Positions 42,535 through 52,452 of a stretch of 64,000 bases of DNA are shown here, piece after piece. The notes beneath the pieces are model-generated. The model was not told the DNA's origin. It searched no databases and saw only the letters and a program-made list of their open reading frames with translations. Positions within the stretch are counted from its first letter, which is position 1; each line of letters begins with the position of its first letter. Location: assembly GCA_963205115.1 (NCBI GenBank), contig CAUJHV010000016.1, positions 1 to 64,000 of the forward strand, written 5' to 3'. This stretch comes from Pseudomonadota bacterium. Its GTDB lineage: Bacteria; Pseudomonadota; Gammaproteobacteria; Burkholderiales; Burkholderiaceae_C. Made by a program: the position numbers and the translations under genes.

Positions 42535-43817
42535 CTCGGCTTGATCGCCCGGTGGCCGATATCGCGACGCCACTGGGCCCCGGCAAAGCCGATGGGCTGC
42601 AGGACGTCATAGGCACGCTGCTGCGCGGCCAGCGCCGATTCACCCAGCGCCGTCACGCACAGCACACGTCCGCCGCTGGTCAGCAGGCGCCGGTCGGCGT
42701 CCACGCGTGTACCGGCGTGGAAGACCTGCGCATCGGCCGTGGCCTTGGGGATGCCGTTGATCGAATCGCCCTTGCGCGGATCGGCCGGATAACCCGCGGC
42801 CGCCATCACCACGCCCAGCGCGAAGCGGCGGTCCCACTCGAGCTCGACCTGGTTCAGCGTGCCGTCGGTCGCATGCATCAGCATCTCGAAAAGATCGCTC
42901 TTCAGGCGCATCAGCAGCACCTGCGCCTCGGGGTCGCCCAGGCGTGCATTGAATTCCACCGTGCGCGGCCGGCCTTCGCTGTCGATCATCAGGCCGGCGT
43001 ACAGGAAGCCCGTGAAGGCCATGCCCTCGCGCGCCATGCCGGCGATGGTGGGCTTGATGATTTCGCGCATCACGCGCGCATGCACGTTGGGCGTGACCAC
43101 CGGTGCGGGCGAATACGCGCCCATGCCGCCGGTGTTGGGCCCCGTGTCGCCGTCGCCGATGCGTTTGTGGTCCTGGCTGGTGGCCAGCGGCAGCACGTGC
43201 TGCCCGTCGCAGGCGACGATGAAGCTGGCTTCTTCGCCGGTCATGAATTCTTCGATGACGACGCGCGCGCCGCCCTCGTTGTGCTGCACGCCCAGGGTGT
43301 TGGCCGACAGCATGTCGTCGATGGCCGCGTGCGCCTCGGCCAGCGTCATGGCCACGACCACGCCCTTGCCCGCCGCCAGGCCATCGGCCTTGACGACGAT
43401 GGGCGCGCCTTCTGCATCGACATAGGCGTGCGCCGCAGCCGCATCGGTGAAGGACTCGTAGCGCGCCGTGGGGATGTTGTGGCGCTTCATGAAGGCCTTG
43501 CTGAAGGCCTTGGAGCTCTCCAGCTGCGCGGCGGCCTGCGTGGGCCCGAAGATGCGCAGTCCGCGCGAGCGGAACAGGTCGACGATGCCCGCGGCCAGCG
43601 GCGCCTCGGGGCCCACCACGGTCAGCGTGATGCGGTCGCGCTGCGCAAAATCGGCCAGTTCCTCGATGTCGGTGATCGGCACGTTGTGCAGCTGCGGATC
43701 GAGCGTCGTGCCGCCATTGCCCGGCGCCACGTAGACGGTCTGCACCCGCGCGCACTGGGCGAGCTTCCAGGCCAGCGCGTGTTCGCGCCCGCCGCCGCCG
43801 ATGACCATCACCTTCAT
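42531..43817 (-). CDS. purD: Phosphoribosylamine--glycine ligase
   Basis: A 428-residue ATP-grasp enzyme that makes glycinamide ribonucleotide in purine synthesis. It starts MKVMVIGGGGREHALAWKLAQ. The ATP-grasp part has VVKADGLAAGKGVVVAMT, NTGGMGAYSPAPV and FNARLGDPEAQVLL. The start at 43817 matches the family. It lies 13 bases after the yebC-family gene and is coupled to the acyltransferase gene. Confidence 0.96.
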   Translation of the reverse strand: MKVMVIGGGGREHALAWKLAQCARVQTVYVAPGNGGTTLDPQLHNVPITDIEELADFAQRDRITLTVVGPEAPLAAGIVDLFRSRGLRIFGPTQAAAQLESSKAFSKAFMKRHNIPTARYESFTDAAAAHAYVDAEGAPIVVKADGLAAGKGVVVAMTLAEAHAAIDDMLSANTLGVQHNEGGARVVIEEFMTGEEASFIVACDGQHVLPLATSQDHKRIGDGDTGPNTGGMGAYSPAPVVTPNVHARVMREIIKPTIAGMAREGMAFTGFLYAGLMIDSEGRPRTVEFNARLGDPEAQVLLMRLKSDLFEMLMHATDGTLNQVELEWDRRFALGVVMAAAGYPADPRKGDSINGIPKATADAQVFHAGTRVDADRRLLTSGGRVLCVTALGESALAAQQRAYDVLQPIGFAGAQWRRDIGHRAIKPR

Positions 43818-43830
43818 GGCGTGCCCGGTC

Positions 43831-44556
43831 CTATTCGTCCATCGCGGCGTTGTGATAGACCTCCTGGACATCGTCCAGGTCCTCCAGCACGTCCAGCAGC
43901 TTCTGCATGCGCTGGGCGTCTTCGCCGGCGAGGTCGATCGTGTTTTCGGCCCGCATCGTGACCTCGGCCAATTCGGGTTTCAGCTGCGCGGCTTCGAGTG
44001 CGGTCTTGACCGCTTCGAAATCGGCCGGGCCGGTGAGCACCTCGATCGCGCCGTCTTCACCGGTGATGACGTCTTCGGCGCCGGCTTCGAGCGCGGCTTC
44101 CATCAGCTTGTCTTCGTTGGTGCCGGGCGCAAAGATCATTTGGCCGCAGTGCTTGAACTGGAAGGCCACCGAGCCTTCGGTGCCCAGGTTGCCGCCGTAC
44201 TTGCTGAAGGCATGGCGCACCTCGGCCACCGTGCGCACGCGGTTGTCGGTCATGCAGTCCACGATGATGGCCGCGCCGCCGATGCCATAGCCTTCGTAGC
44301 GGATTTCCTCGTAGCTCACGCCTTCGAGGTTGCCGGTGGCCTTGTCGATGTTGCGCTTGACGGTGTCGACCGGCAGGTTCACGGCCTTGGCCTTTTCGAT
44401 CGCCAGACGCAGGCGCGGATTGGCCGTCGGGTCACCGCCACCCAGGCGCGCCGCCACCATGATCTCGCGGATCACACGCGTCCAGGCCTTGCCGCGCTTT
44501 TCGTCCTGGCGGCCCTTGCGGTGCTGGATGTTGGCCCATTTGGAGTGTCCAGCCAT
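43831..44556 (-). CDS. YebC/PmpR-family (TACO1-type) transcription and translation factor
   Basis: A 241-residue protein starting [18 protein letters not shown], the family signature. It continues with [17 protein letters not shown] and [20 protein letters not shown]. Members bind DNA or the ribosome; recent work on bacterial and mitochondrial relatives points to relief of ribosome stalling at proline stretches. It heads the yebC-purD-acyltransferase unit. Confidence 0.95.
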   Translation of the reverse strand: MAGHSKWANIQHRKGRQDEKRGKAWTRVIREIMVAARLGGGDPTANPRLRLAIEKAKAVNLPVDTVKRNIDKATGNLEGVSYEEIRYEGYGIGGAAIIVDCMTDNRVRTVAEVRHAFSKYGGNLGTEGSVAFQFKHCGQMIFAPGTNEDKLMEAALEAGAEDVITGEDGAIEVLTGPADFEAVKTALEAAQLKPELAEVTMRAENTIDLAGEDAQRMQKLLDVLEDLDDVQEVYHNAAMDE

Positions 44557-44716
44557 GAGAGAGGTTGCTCCTGCAGATAAACCGGCAGATTTTAGGCCCC
44601 CCACCCGCCAGAAGCTTTACAGCGTCCAAAACCGTGCAGCGGATGCGCGGCAGGGGCGACCCGGGCTTCGCTAGACTGGCCAGTTGTCATCCCCTTCGCA
44701 CGAGGCCGCCACCGCC

Positions 44717-46258
44717 ATGACCGAGCCCATCCTCGTCGCCCGCCGCGGCGACATCGAATGCCACCTGCTGCCGGCACTGGCCAACCGCCACGGCCTGATC
44801 ACCGGCGCCACCGGCACCGGCAAGACCATCACCCTGCAGACCATGGCCGAGAGTTTCAGCCGCCTGGGCGTGCCGGTGTTCATGGCGGACGTGAAGGGCG
44901 ACCTCACCGGCATCACGCAGACCGGCAGCCTGCCCGACAAGGTCAAGAAGATCCTGAAGGACCGCGAGCTGCCCGAACCCACGCCCTCGCGCTGCCCGGC
45001 CACGCTGTGGGACGTCTACGGCGAGCAGGGCCATCCGGTGCGCGCGACGGTCAGCGACATGGGGCCGCTGCTGCTGTCGCGCATGTTGTCGCTGAACGAC
45101 ACCCAGACCGGCGTGCTGAGCATCGTCTTCAAGATCGCCGACGACAACGGCCTGGCGCTGCTGGACTTGAAGGACCTGCGCGCGATGCTGCAGTACGTCG
45201 GCGAAAACGGCCGCGAGTTCACGACGCAGTACGGCAATGTCAGCGCGGCCAGCGTGGGCGCCATCCAGCGCGGCCTGCTGCAGATCGAAGAACAAGGCGG
45301 CGACCAGTTCTTCGGCGAGCCGATGCTGGACATCCATGATTTCCTGCAGACCGTCGACGGCCAGGGCGTGGTCAACATCCTCACCGCCGACCGCCTGCTC
45401 AACGCGCCGCGCCTGTACGCCACCTTCCTGCTGTGGATGCTGTCGGAGCTCTTCGAGACCTTGCCCGAGGTCGGCGACCTGGACAAGCCGAAGCTCGTCT
45501 TCTTCTTCGACGAGGCCCACCTGCTGTTCAACGACGCGCCCAAGGCGCTGGTCGAGCGCATCGAACTCGTCGTGCGGCTGGTGCGCTCCAAGGGTGTGGG
45601 CGTGTACTTCGTGACGCAGAACCCGCTGGACATTCCCGATTCGGTGCTCGGCCAGCTGGGCAACCGCGTCCAGCACGCGCTGCGCGCCTACACCCCGCGC
45701 GACCAGAAGGCCGTGCAGACGGCGGCCAGCACGATGCGCGCCAACGACAAGCTCGACATCGCCACGGCCATCACCGAGCTGGGCGTCGGCGAGGCCCTGA
45801 TCAGCTTCCTCGACGACAAGGGCCGGCCCTGCGTCACCGAGCGCGTCTACGTGCTGCCGCCGGGCAGCCAGATCGGTCCCATCACGCCCGAGCAGCGCAA
45901 GGCCCTGATCGCCAGCTCGCTGGTGGCCGGCACCTACGAGAAGACGGTCGACCGCGATTCCGCCTACGAGGCCCTGAAGCGCCGCGCGGAAAAGGGCGAA
46001 GGCCTCGCCAAGGAGTTGGCCAAGGACATGGCCGACAAGGCGGTGGGCGCGGGCCAGGAGGCGGCTGCCGAGGCCGGCGGCGGATTGATGGGCAGCCTCA
46101 GCGACCTCTTGTTCGGCACCACCGGCCCACGCGGCGGCAAGCACGAAGGCCTGGTGCAGACGGCCGCCAAGAGCGCGGTGCGCACCGTCGGCTCCGCCGT
46201 GGGGCGGCAGATCGTGCGCGGCGTCCTGGGCTCGCTGCTGGGCGGCACGCGGCGCTGA
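44717..46258 (+). CDS. HerA-like ATPase of the DUF853/YjgR type
   Basis: A 513-residue P-loop ATPase. Walker A is GATGTGKT (about residues 30-37), Walker B is [11 protein letters not shown], and an arginine-rich sensor region follows ([18 protein letters not shown]). It belongs to the HerA/FtsK superfamily branch known as DUF853; DNA translocation is inferred, and the cell role is not established. The C-terminal 110 residues are helical and Ala/Gly-rich ([20 protein letters not shown]). It is transcribed alone, divergent from yebC. The ATG at 44717 gives [12 protein letters not shown]. Confidence 0.88.
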   Translation: MTEPILVARRGDIECHLLPALANRHGLITGATGTGKTITLQTMAESFSRLGVPVFMADVKGDLTGITQTGSLPDKVKKILKDRELPEPTPSRCPATLWDVYGEQGHPVRATVSDMGPLLLSRMLSLNDTQTGVLSIVFKIADDNGLALLDLKDLRAMLQYVGENGREFTTQYGNVSAASVGAIQRGLLQIEEQGGDQFFGEPMLDIHDFLQTVDGQGVVNILTADRLLNAPRLYATFLLWMLSELFETLPEVGDLDKPKLVFFFDEAHLLFNDAPKALVERIELVVRLVRSKGVGVYFVTQNPLDIPDSVLGQLGNRVQHALRAYTPRDQKAVQTAASTMRANDKLDIATAITELGVGEALISFLDDKGRPCVTERVYVLPPGSQIGPITPEQRKALIASSLVAGTYEKTVDRDSAYEALKRRAEKGEGLAKELAKDMADKAVGAGQEAAAEAGGGLMGSLSDLLFGTTGPRGGKHEGLVQTAAKSAVRTVGSAVGRQIVRGVLGSLLGGTRR

Positions 46259-46441
46259 AACCTTCGGGCGCGCGGCGTCTGGGCAGAGTCGGACGACCAG
46301 GCCCACCTGCGTGTGGCTTGTCGCCTGCGAAGGCCGAAGGACATCTTGTGTCCGACGGCTGACGTCGGCGCGAGGGGCCGGCGGGTGCGCGCCGCGCGTG
46401 TTCGACAGGCCGGATGGGCCGCCGGCGGCGCAGCGGCCGCG

Positions 46442-49333
46442 TCACGCGTCGGCGATCGCGGCCTCAGCCTCGTCCAGGGTGCCCGCGATGTTCAGGGGAT
46501 CCACGGGCGTCAGCACCGGCGCACGGCCGTCCCAGGCCTCGCCATTGGCCTGCTTGCGACCGGGCTGGCTCAGGCGCGCCTCGAGCTCCTCGGCGGGCAT
46601 CGGCTGCGCGTAGAGGTAGCCCTGCAGTTCGTCGCAATCCAGGTGCAGCAGATGGTCGCGCTGCGCGCGGGTCTCGACACCTTCGGCCACGACCCGCTTG
46701 CGCAAGGCCTTGGCCAACGCGACGATCGATCGCGCCACCGCATCCGCTGACGGCCGGTGGCCCAGGTCGGAGACGAAGCTGCGGTCGATCTTGATGACGT
46801 CCACCGGCAGCCGGTACAGCGATGACAGCGACGAATAACCCGTGCCGAAGTCGTCCAGCGCGATCAGGATGCCCGCGTTGCGCAGCGGCGCCAGCGCGTG
46901 GATGACGGAATCCACATCGCCGGCAAACAGGCTCTCGGTCAACTCCAGTTCCACGTCGTTGCCGCTGAGCTGGTGGCGCGCGAGCATGTCCAGCACGCCG
47001 TCGGCAAAACCGGGCACCCGCAACTGGCGCGGCGACACATTGACGGCAATCCGCTTGAGCGGCAGGCCCTGGCTGCGCCAGACGCTCATCTGGCGGAAGG
47101 CCGCAGCCATCACCCAGTGGCCCAGGCGGTCGATCAGGCCGGTTTCTTCCGCGGCGGCCACGAATTCCGTGGGCACCATCATGCCGCGCTCGGGGTGGCG
47201 CCAGCGCACCAGCACCTCGGCGCAGACGATCTCGCCGGAGACCGCATCGACACGCGGCTGGTAGTGCAGCGCAAACTGCGCCTGGTCGATGGCCTTGCGC
47301 AATTCCTGCGCCATCCAGGCGCGCTGGGCGATGCGCTCGTCCAGCGCCGCCTCGAACCAGTTCAGCCGGCCACGGCCTTCGGACTTGGCGGCGTACATCG
47401 CCATGTCGGCACGGCGCATCAGCTCGATGCGTGTCTGGCCGTGCTGCGGATAGGCGGCCAGGCCCACGCTGCCGCCGATCTGCTGGCGCACGCCGCGCAG
47501 CGCAAAGGGCTTGGCCAGTTCGGCGCAGATGGCCAACGCGGCAGCGGTGGCGTCGCTGGGCTCGCCCGGCAGCAGGAGCACAAATTCGTCGCCACCCGGA
47601 CGCGCGATCTTGGCCTCGGGGCTGACACACCGCCGCAGGCGCCCGGCGACGGCGCACAGCAATTCGTCGCCAGCCTGGTGGCCGAGGCTGTCGTTGACTT
47701 CCTTGAAGCGGTCCAGGTCGACCAGCACCAGCGTGAACGGATCGCGCTTGACCAGCATGCGGTCGATCGCGTCGTGCAGGCCGTTGCGGTTGTGCAGGCC
47801 GGTCAGGCTGTCCAGCACCGCGCGTTCCAGCAGTGCGGACTCGCGCGCCGACGCCGCCAGCGTCACCGCCGTGCGGTCGCGCAGTTCCTGGATCTCGCGG
47901 CGCACTTCGTCGTCGATCTCCAGTTCTGCCTGGCCGCCGATCACCAGCAGCGCCAGCAACTGGCCCTGCCACAAGGCCGGCACCCAGCAGGCCGAACTCA
48001 CGTCGCCCGGCGACTGGCCCAGCGCACGTGCCGCCCAGTTCGGCACCGAACTCGATTGCCGGAACCACACCGCAAACTCGCCTTGCGGGACCGTGGGCAC
48101 CTCGACACCCGGCAGGTAGGTCACCTCGCCCGAGCCGTCGCGGTACGCGCGCCAATCCTGGCGACCGTCGCCGACGATCACCACCGCCACACGGGCGTTC
48201 GGCAACAGCACCTTCATGCGGTTGACGACCAGGCTCGTGACCCGCGCGGTGTCCAGGCCGCCGAGAATTTCCCGGTCGATGGCCGCCTGCACCTGCATGG
48301 CCTGCACCTGGTGGCCGATGCGCTCGGCCATCACGTTCAACGACTGCGCGAGCCGGCCGAATTCGTCGCCGGAGGGCAAGTTCACGCGTGCCGACCAGTC
48401 CTGCGCCGCCAGCCGCTGCGTGCCGTCGATCAGGCTGTTGAGCGAGCCCGCCGTGCGCCGCAGCTGCAGCCAGCCCAGGCCGCCGGCCAGGCCCAGCGTC
48501 AACAGCACGCCCAGCGCCGTCCAGCGCAGGATCATCGGGTTGTCGAGGATCGAGGCCTGCTTGCCGTCCGACGCCGTGGCGATCAACCAGCGGCCGCCGC
48601 CGAAGTCCGGCTGGAACGACAACTCGCGGCGCACGGCACGTACCGGCATGTCCGAGGCCTGCGCCTCACTGACGGCGGATCGCGCCGCGTCGGTGCAATG
48701 CACGCGCCGCTCCTGCGCATCTGTCACGCAATGCGCGACGGCGCGCGACTTGTCGAGCGCGGCGCCCCACAGGTAGCGGGCATCGACCTCGGCCAGCCAC
48801 ACGCTGCCGTCCAGCGCCGGATGGCGAAGCAGCACGCGGGCCACGGCGGCTTCGCCTTCGGAAGGCTGCCACCAGGCCAGATTGACGGCGGATTCACCCT
48901 CGGCCTCCCGGCCGCGGGACTGGCGCCAGCGTGCCACCGTCTGTTCGTTGCCGGACAGCAGCCGACCCTGCGGCGTCACCCGTGACAGCGCCGTCAGCAC
49001 GTCCGCGGCGGAAGTCAGCTCGCTGCCCACGTTGCGATGGGCCGGCGATTCAGCCAGGGCCACCAGCACCGAGCGCGCGGCCACCAGCCGCTGTTGAATC
49101 AGGGTCGCAAACTGCCTGTTTTCGTCGGCTACACGGATCTCGAGGTTCTGCTGGGCGTCATGGGTCAGGACGACATAGCCCATCGCCACGAACAACACCA
49201 TGGGCAGCACGGTGGCCGACAGCAGCACGCCGAACACACGACGGGCGACTTCGCCGCGACGAACGGGCGCATCGGGCCTCGGGGGCGCCGGTGTGTCTTC
49301 CGGAGGTGGGGTCAGGGGGACGGGTGGAGACAT
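46442..49333 (-). CDS. Membrane GGDEF-EAL c-di-GMP enzyme with dCache-like and HAMP domains
   Basis: A 963-residue protein: TM1 at about 32-52, a periplasmic sensor (about 55-285), TM2, a HAMP domain (LNSLIDGTQRLAAQDWSARVN), a GAF-like domain (about 385-530), GGDEF (about 540-700) and EAL (about 705-945). The GGDEF loop is intact (ARPGGDEF), but no RxxD inhibitory site precedes it. The EAL signature is EVL in EVLVRW, a tolerated variant, and the other catalytic residues (NVSPRQL, ELTES, DDFGTGYSSL, KIDRSF, EGVET) are present. Both synthesis and hydrolysis of c-di-GMP are possible. The ATG at 49333 gives MSPPVPL. Confidence 0.9.
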   Translation of the reverse strand: MSPPVPLTPPPEDTPAPPRPDAPVRRGEVARRVFGVLLSATVLPMVLFVAMGYVVLTHDAQQNLEIRVADENRQFATLIQQRLVAARSVLVALAESPAHRNVGSELTSAADVLTALSRVTPQGRLLSGNEQTVARWRQSRGREAEGESAVNLAWWQPSEGEAAVARVLLRHPALDGSVWLAEVDARYLWGAALDKSRAVAHCVTDAQERRVHCTDAARSAVSEAQASDMPVRAVRRELSFQPDFGGGRWLIATASDGKQASILDNPMILRWTALGVLLTLGLAGGLGWLQLRRTAGSLNSLIDGTQRLAAQDWSARVNLPSGDEFGRLAQSLNVMAERIGHQVQAMQVQAAIDREILGGLDTARVTSLVVNRMKVLLPNARVAVVIVGDGRQDWRAYRDGSGEVTYLPGVEVPTVPQGEFAVWFRQSSSVPNWAARALGQSPGDVSSACWVPALWQGQLLALLVIGGQAELEIDDEVRREIQELRDRTAVTLAASARESALLERAVLDSLTGLHNRNGLHDAIDRMLVKRDPFTLVLVDLDRFKEVNDSLGHQAGDELLCAVAGRLRRCVSPEAKIARPGGDEFVLLLPGEPSDATAAALAICAELAKPFALRGVRQQIGGSVGLAAYPQHGQTRIELMRRADMAMYAAKSEGRGRLNWFEAALDERIAQRAWMAQELRKAIDQAQFALHYQPRVDAVSGEIVCAEVLVRWRHPERGMMVPTEFVAAAEETGLIDRLGHWVMAAAFRQMSVWRSQGLPLKRIAVNVSPRQLRVPGFADGVLDMLARHQLSGNDVELELTESLFAGDVDSVIHALAPLRNAGILIALDDFGTGYSSLSSLYRLPVDVIKIDRSFVSDLGHRPSADAVARSIVALAKALRKRVVAEGVETRAQRDHLLHLDCDELQGYLYAQPMPAEELEARLSQPGRKQANGEAWDGRAPVLTPVDPLNIAGTLDEAEAAIADA

Positions 49334-49519
49334 GCCGGCGAGTTGCGCTTGCGAACCCGCTTCTTCGGCCCGTACCCGGCGCTCTTGAGAAATGAGGGGC
49401 TGCGCGACGCCGGCTCGGGCCTGGCCAAGCGGTACCGCGCCGCTGTCATCTGGCGCCCGGGAGGCGCATTTCGTCACACCGCCGGTCCGCTCCGCGTGCC
49501 ACCTGGAGACAATGCCGGC

Positions 49520-50704
49520 ATGTCCGCGCCGCCGTTCGCCCTGCCCGACACGCCCGCCGCCGCCACGCCGCGGGCGGTCGTGCGGCAGGTGGCGCGGCGG
49601 CTGGGCGCACGCATGGGCCGCGCGCTGATGCTCGTCAGCGGGTTGTGCCTGGGCATCGCCTTGCTCTTCACGGTGTGGTTCGGCGGCGGCTTCTACCAGC
49701 AGCTGGTCTATTCCCTGAGCATCGGCCTGTGCTGCTGGGCGATCACCGATGGCACACGGCTGCTGCTGATTGCCGCGACCGAGATCACCCGCCAGCGCAT
49801 GGGCCTGCCGGCCGACGCGACAGCCGGCAGGCTGGGCTGGCGCGGCATGATTCCGCTGGTGCTGATGAGCACCCTGCTCGGCCCGCCCCTGGGCATCGCA
49901 CTGTCCGACGCCATCCTCGGACGCCACTCGCCACCGCTGTGGGCGCTGGATTCCCCCAGCGCGCGCATCACGCTGACGGTCTCACTGCTGGCCACGGTGA
50001 TCGCCACGCTGGCCTTCAGCTGGCAGGAGCGCCTGGCCGCGATGCAGACCGAAGCGCAGGCGGCGCGCCGCGATCAGGCCGAGAGCCAGCTGCGACTGCT
50101 GCAGTCGCAGCTGGAGCCGCACATGCTGTTCAACACGCTGGCCAACCTGCGCGTGCTGATCGGGCTCGACCCCGTGCGTGCGCAGGCGATGCTCGACCGC
50201 CTGATCGCCTACCTGCGCGCGACGCTGCAGGCCTCGCGCGTGACGCTGCATCCGCTGGCCGATGAATTCGACCGGCTGGCCGATTACCTCGCGCTGATGC
50301 AGGTGCGCATGGGCGCGCGGCTGGTCGTGTCGCTGGACCTGCCGGTCGATCTGCGGCCGCTGCGCGTGCCGCCGCTGATCCTGCAGCCGCTGGTCGAAAA
50401 CAGCATCCGCCACGGCTTGGAACCGCAGGTCGCCGGCGGCAGCCTGCGGGTGACGGCGCAGCGCGTGGGCACGGAGCTGCAGCTGCGCGTGACCGACGAC
50501 GGCGCAGGCCTGGGCGGCACAGCTGCCGGCCCGCCGTCCACCGGCTTCGGCCTGGAGCAGGTGCGCTCGCGGCTGTCCACGCTCTACGGCCCGATGGCCG
50601 CGCTCGACGTGCAGGCCGGACCCGAAGGCCGCGGCACGCAGGCCCTGGTTCGCCTGCCGATCGAGCCCGCCCCGGCCACGACCACCACCGGCCCATCGAC
50701 ATGA
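49520..50704 (+). CDS. LytS/YehU-type sensor histidine kinase
   Basis: A 394-residue kinase with four membrane helices (about 35-55, 60-85, 110-130, 150-170) and no separate sensor domain. The His_kinase domain has the phosphoacceptor His201 in QLEPHMLFNTLANL, and the ATPase part has LILQPLVENSIRHGL (N box), VTDDGAGLGG and TGFGLEQVRSRL. It overlaps the response regulator by four bases (ATGA). Membrane-embedded kinases of this type sense envelope conditions or small metabolites such as pyruvate. Confidence 0.9.
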   Translation: MSAPPFALPDTPAAATPRAVVRQVARRLGARMGRALMLVSGLCLGIALLFTVWFGGGFYQQLVYSLSIGLCCWAITDGTRLLLIAATEITRQRMGLPADATAGRLGWRGMIPLVLMSTLLGPPLGIALSDAILGRHSPPLWALDSPSARITLTVSLLATVIATLAFSWQERLAAMQTEAQAARRDQAESQLRLLQSQLEPHMLFNTLANLRVLIGLDPVRAQAMLDRLIAYLRATLQASRVTLHPLADEFDRLADYLALMQVRMGARLVVSLDLPVDLRPLRVPPLILQPLVENSIRHGLEPQVAGGSLRVTAQRVGTELQLRVTDDGAGLGGTAAGPPSTGFGLEQVRSRLSTLYGPMAALDVQAGPEGRGTQALVRLPIEPAPATTTTGPST

Positions 50705-51501
50705 CCGCAGCGCGCGCCCTGATCGCCGAAGACGAACCGCTGCTGGCCGCGGCACTGGCGGCCGACCTGCGCCAGGCCTGGCCGGCAATCGAGATCGTGG
50801 CAACCGTGGGCGACGGCCTCAGCGCCGCGCAGCAGGCGCTGTCGCTGGGCCCGGACGTCTGCTTCTTCGATATCCGCATGCCGGGCTGCACCGGCCTCGA
50901 AGCCGCACAGATGCTGGCCGAGGACTGGCCCGAAGGCCGGCCCTTTCCGCTGATCGTCTTCGTCACGGCTTACGACCAGTATGCGGTGAAGGCCTTCGAG
51001 GCCCGCGCGGTTGATTACCTCGTCAAGCCGCACGACAGCGCGCGGCTGCAACGCTGCGTGGCCGGGCTGCAGCAGCGCCTGGCAGCGCGCCAGCCGCCCG
51101 CGGGCGAGCTGCAGGTGGCGCTGGAGCAGTTGCGGGGCCTGCTGGGCGCAGCGGCGCCCGGCGGCGCGGCGCCGCCGCGGCTGGACGTGATCCAGGCAGG
51201 TGTCGGCACGACGGTGCATTTCGTGCCTGTGGATGATGTCGTCTACTTCGAGGCGGCCGACAAGTACGTGCGCGTGATCACCGCCGACAAGGAGCACCTG
51301 ATCCGCCTGGCGCTGAAGGACCTGCTGCCGCAGCTGGATCCGCAGCGCTTCTGGCAGATCCACCGTGGCACCGTCGTGCAGGCGCGCTGCATCGCCAGCG
51401 CGCGCCGCGACGACTCCGGCAAGGTCTACGTGAGCCTGCGCGGGCGGCCGGAGGTGCTGACCGCCAGCCGGCTCTACGCGCACCTGTTCAAGGGCATGTA
51501 G
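50701..51501 (+). CDS. LytTR-family response regulator
   Basis: A 266-residue regulator. The receiver domain (about 5-125) has Glu10-Asp11, phosphoacceptor Asp57 in FFDIRMPG, and Lys near position 109 (LVKPHD). The C-terminal LytTR DNA-binding domain (about 170-265) has FVPVDDVVYFEAADKYVRVITA and QIHRGTVVQARCIA. It is the partner of the kinase just upstream. The two downstream small membrane protein genes are plausible targets because such genes often adjoin LytTR systems. Confidence 0.93.
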   Translation: MTAARALIAEDEPLLAAALAADLRQAWPAIEIVATVGDGLSAAQQALSLGPDVCFFDIRMPGCTGLEAAQMLAEDWPEGRPFPLIVFVTAYDQYAVKAFEARAVDYLVKPHDSARLQRCVAGLQQRLAARQPPAGELQVALEQLRGLLGAAAPGGAAPPRLDVIQAGVGTTVHFVPVDDVVYFEAADKYVRVITADKEHLIRLALKDLLPQLDPQRFWQIHRGTVVQARCIASARRDDSGKVYVSLRGRPEVLTASRLYAHLFKGM

Positions 51502-51657
51502 GGCTGGCGGCGGCCGCGCGGCCCTGTCGCGCTGCCCCCCTTTCCGCCGATACCGGCTGCCGCATCTCGCGCCTTGCCGGCGCCGTTTGGTCGCGGCGGC
51601 CGTCGATCCGTCCCGGTGCGCTGGCAGCGTCCCGCAACGCCCGGCACGATGCCCTGC

Positions 51658-52083
51658 ATGGACGCATTCACCCGCCTTTTCCAAGACCACCCGGTGGTCT
51701 TCCTCCACCTCGTCACCGCGCTGGGCGCGCTGGTGCTGGGCATCGTGATGATGGCCCGCCGCAAGGGCACGCCGCAGCACCGTGCGATGGGCTGGACCTG
51801 GGGCGTTCTGATGGCGACCACCACCGTGGCCAGCGCCTTCATCCGCGACCACCACATGCCCAATCTGATGGGCTTCACGCCGATCCACGCCTTCACCGTG
51901 TTCACCGCGGTGCAGTTGCCGCGGGGCATCCTGGCCATCCGCCGCGGCGAAGTGGAGTTGCACCGCCGCACCATGCGCGGTCTGTTCTTCGGCGCCTGTG
52001 TCATCGCCGGTGTTTTCACCCTGCTGCCGGGTCGCTTCCTCGGCCGCCTGCTGTGGCAGGCGCTGTCGGGCACGGCGGCTTGA
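51658..52083 (+). CDS. DUF2306 membrane protein
   Basis: A 141-residue membrane protein with four hydrophobic segments. Typical features are VFLHLVTALGALVLGIVMMARRKGTPQHRAMGW near the start and IRRGEVELHRRTMRGLFFGACVIAG in the second half; histidines near the membrane face are conserved in the family. Function unknown. It follows the LytTR regulator by 156 bases in the same direction. Confidence 0.8.
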   Translation: MDAFTRLFQDHPVVFLHLVTALGALVLGIVMMARRKGTPQHRAMGWTWGVLMATTTVASAFIRDHHMPNLMGFTPIHAFTVFTAVQLPRGILAIRRGEVELHRRTMRGLFFGACVIAGVFTLLPGRFLGRLLWQALSGTAA

Positions 52084-52142
52084 TCGGCCGACACCTCACC
52101 CGCTCATCCCCACCCGCTTTCCTTCACCCTGGAGCCATCACC

Positions 52143-52442
52143 ATGACCATCGCCCTCGATCCCCGCACCGATGCCGACCTGATGCGCCGCGCCAAGCGTC
52201 GTGTCGCCCGAAAGATGGGCTTTCTGATCCATCTGACCGTCTTCGTGCTGGTCAACGCCGGGCTGTGGCTGCTGGGCAGCGTGCAGGGCGGCGGGGCGCG
52301 CTGGAACCACTGGCCGCTGATGGGCTGGGGCCTGGGCCTGGCGATCCACGGCATCGTGACTTTCCTGAGCCTCAGCGGTGACGGCATGCGCGAGCGCATG
52401 CTGGACGCCGAGCTCGAAAGGCTCAAGAAGTCCGGTCGATAG
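52143..52442 (+). CDS. 2TM-domain small membrane protein
   Basis: A 99-residue protein with an N-terminal amphipathic basic helix (LMRRAKRRVARKMGF), two membrane helices (about 27-45 and 58-77) and a charged C-terminal helix (RERMLDAELERLKKSGR). This is the 2TM domain family, often encoded beside LytTR regulators or fused to their kinases, which suggests a role in that signalling unit. It is unrelated to the 2TM-beta protein in the defence island. Confidence 0.8.
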   Translation: MTIALDPRTDADLMRRAKRRVARKMGFLIHLTVFVLVNAGLWLLGSVQGGGARWNHWPLMGWGLGLAIHGIVTFLSLSGDGMRERMLDAELERLKKSGR

Positions 52443-52452
52443 AATCCCGCGG

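Noticed and set aside
46898..48985. Long open frame antisense to the GGDEF-EAL gene
   Set aside because: It is rich in His, Arg, Gln and Ala with no domain sense, as expected for the opposite strand of GC-rich coding DNA.
52143..52442. The small 2TM protein near the LytTR regulator as another 2TM-beta effector
   Set aside because: It lacks the beta-rich domain and belongs to the short 2TM family linked to LytTR signalling.
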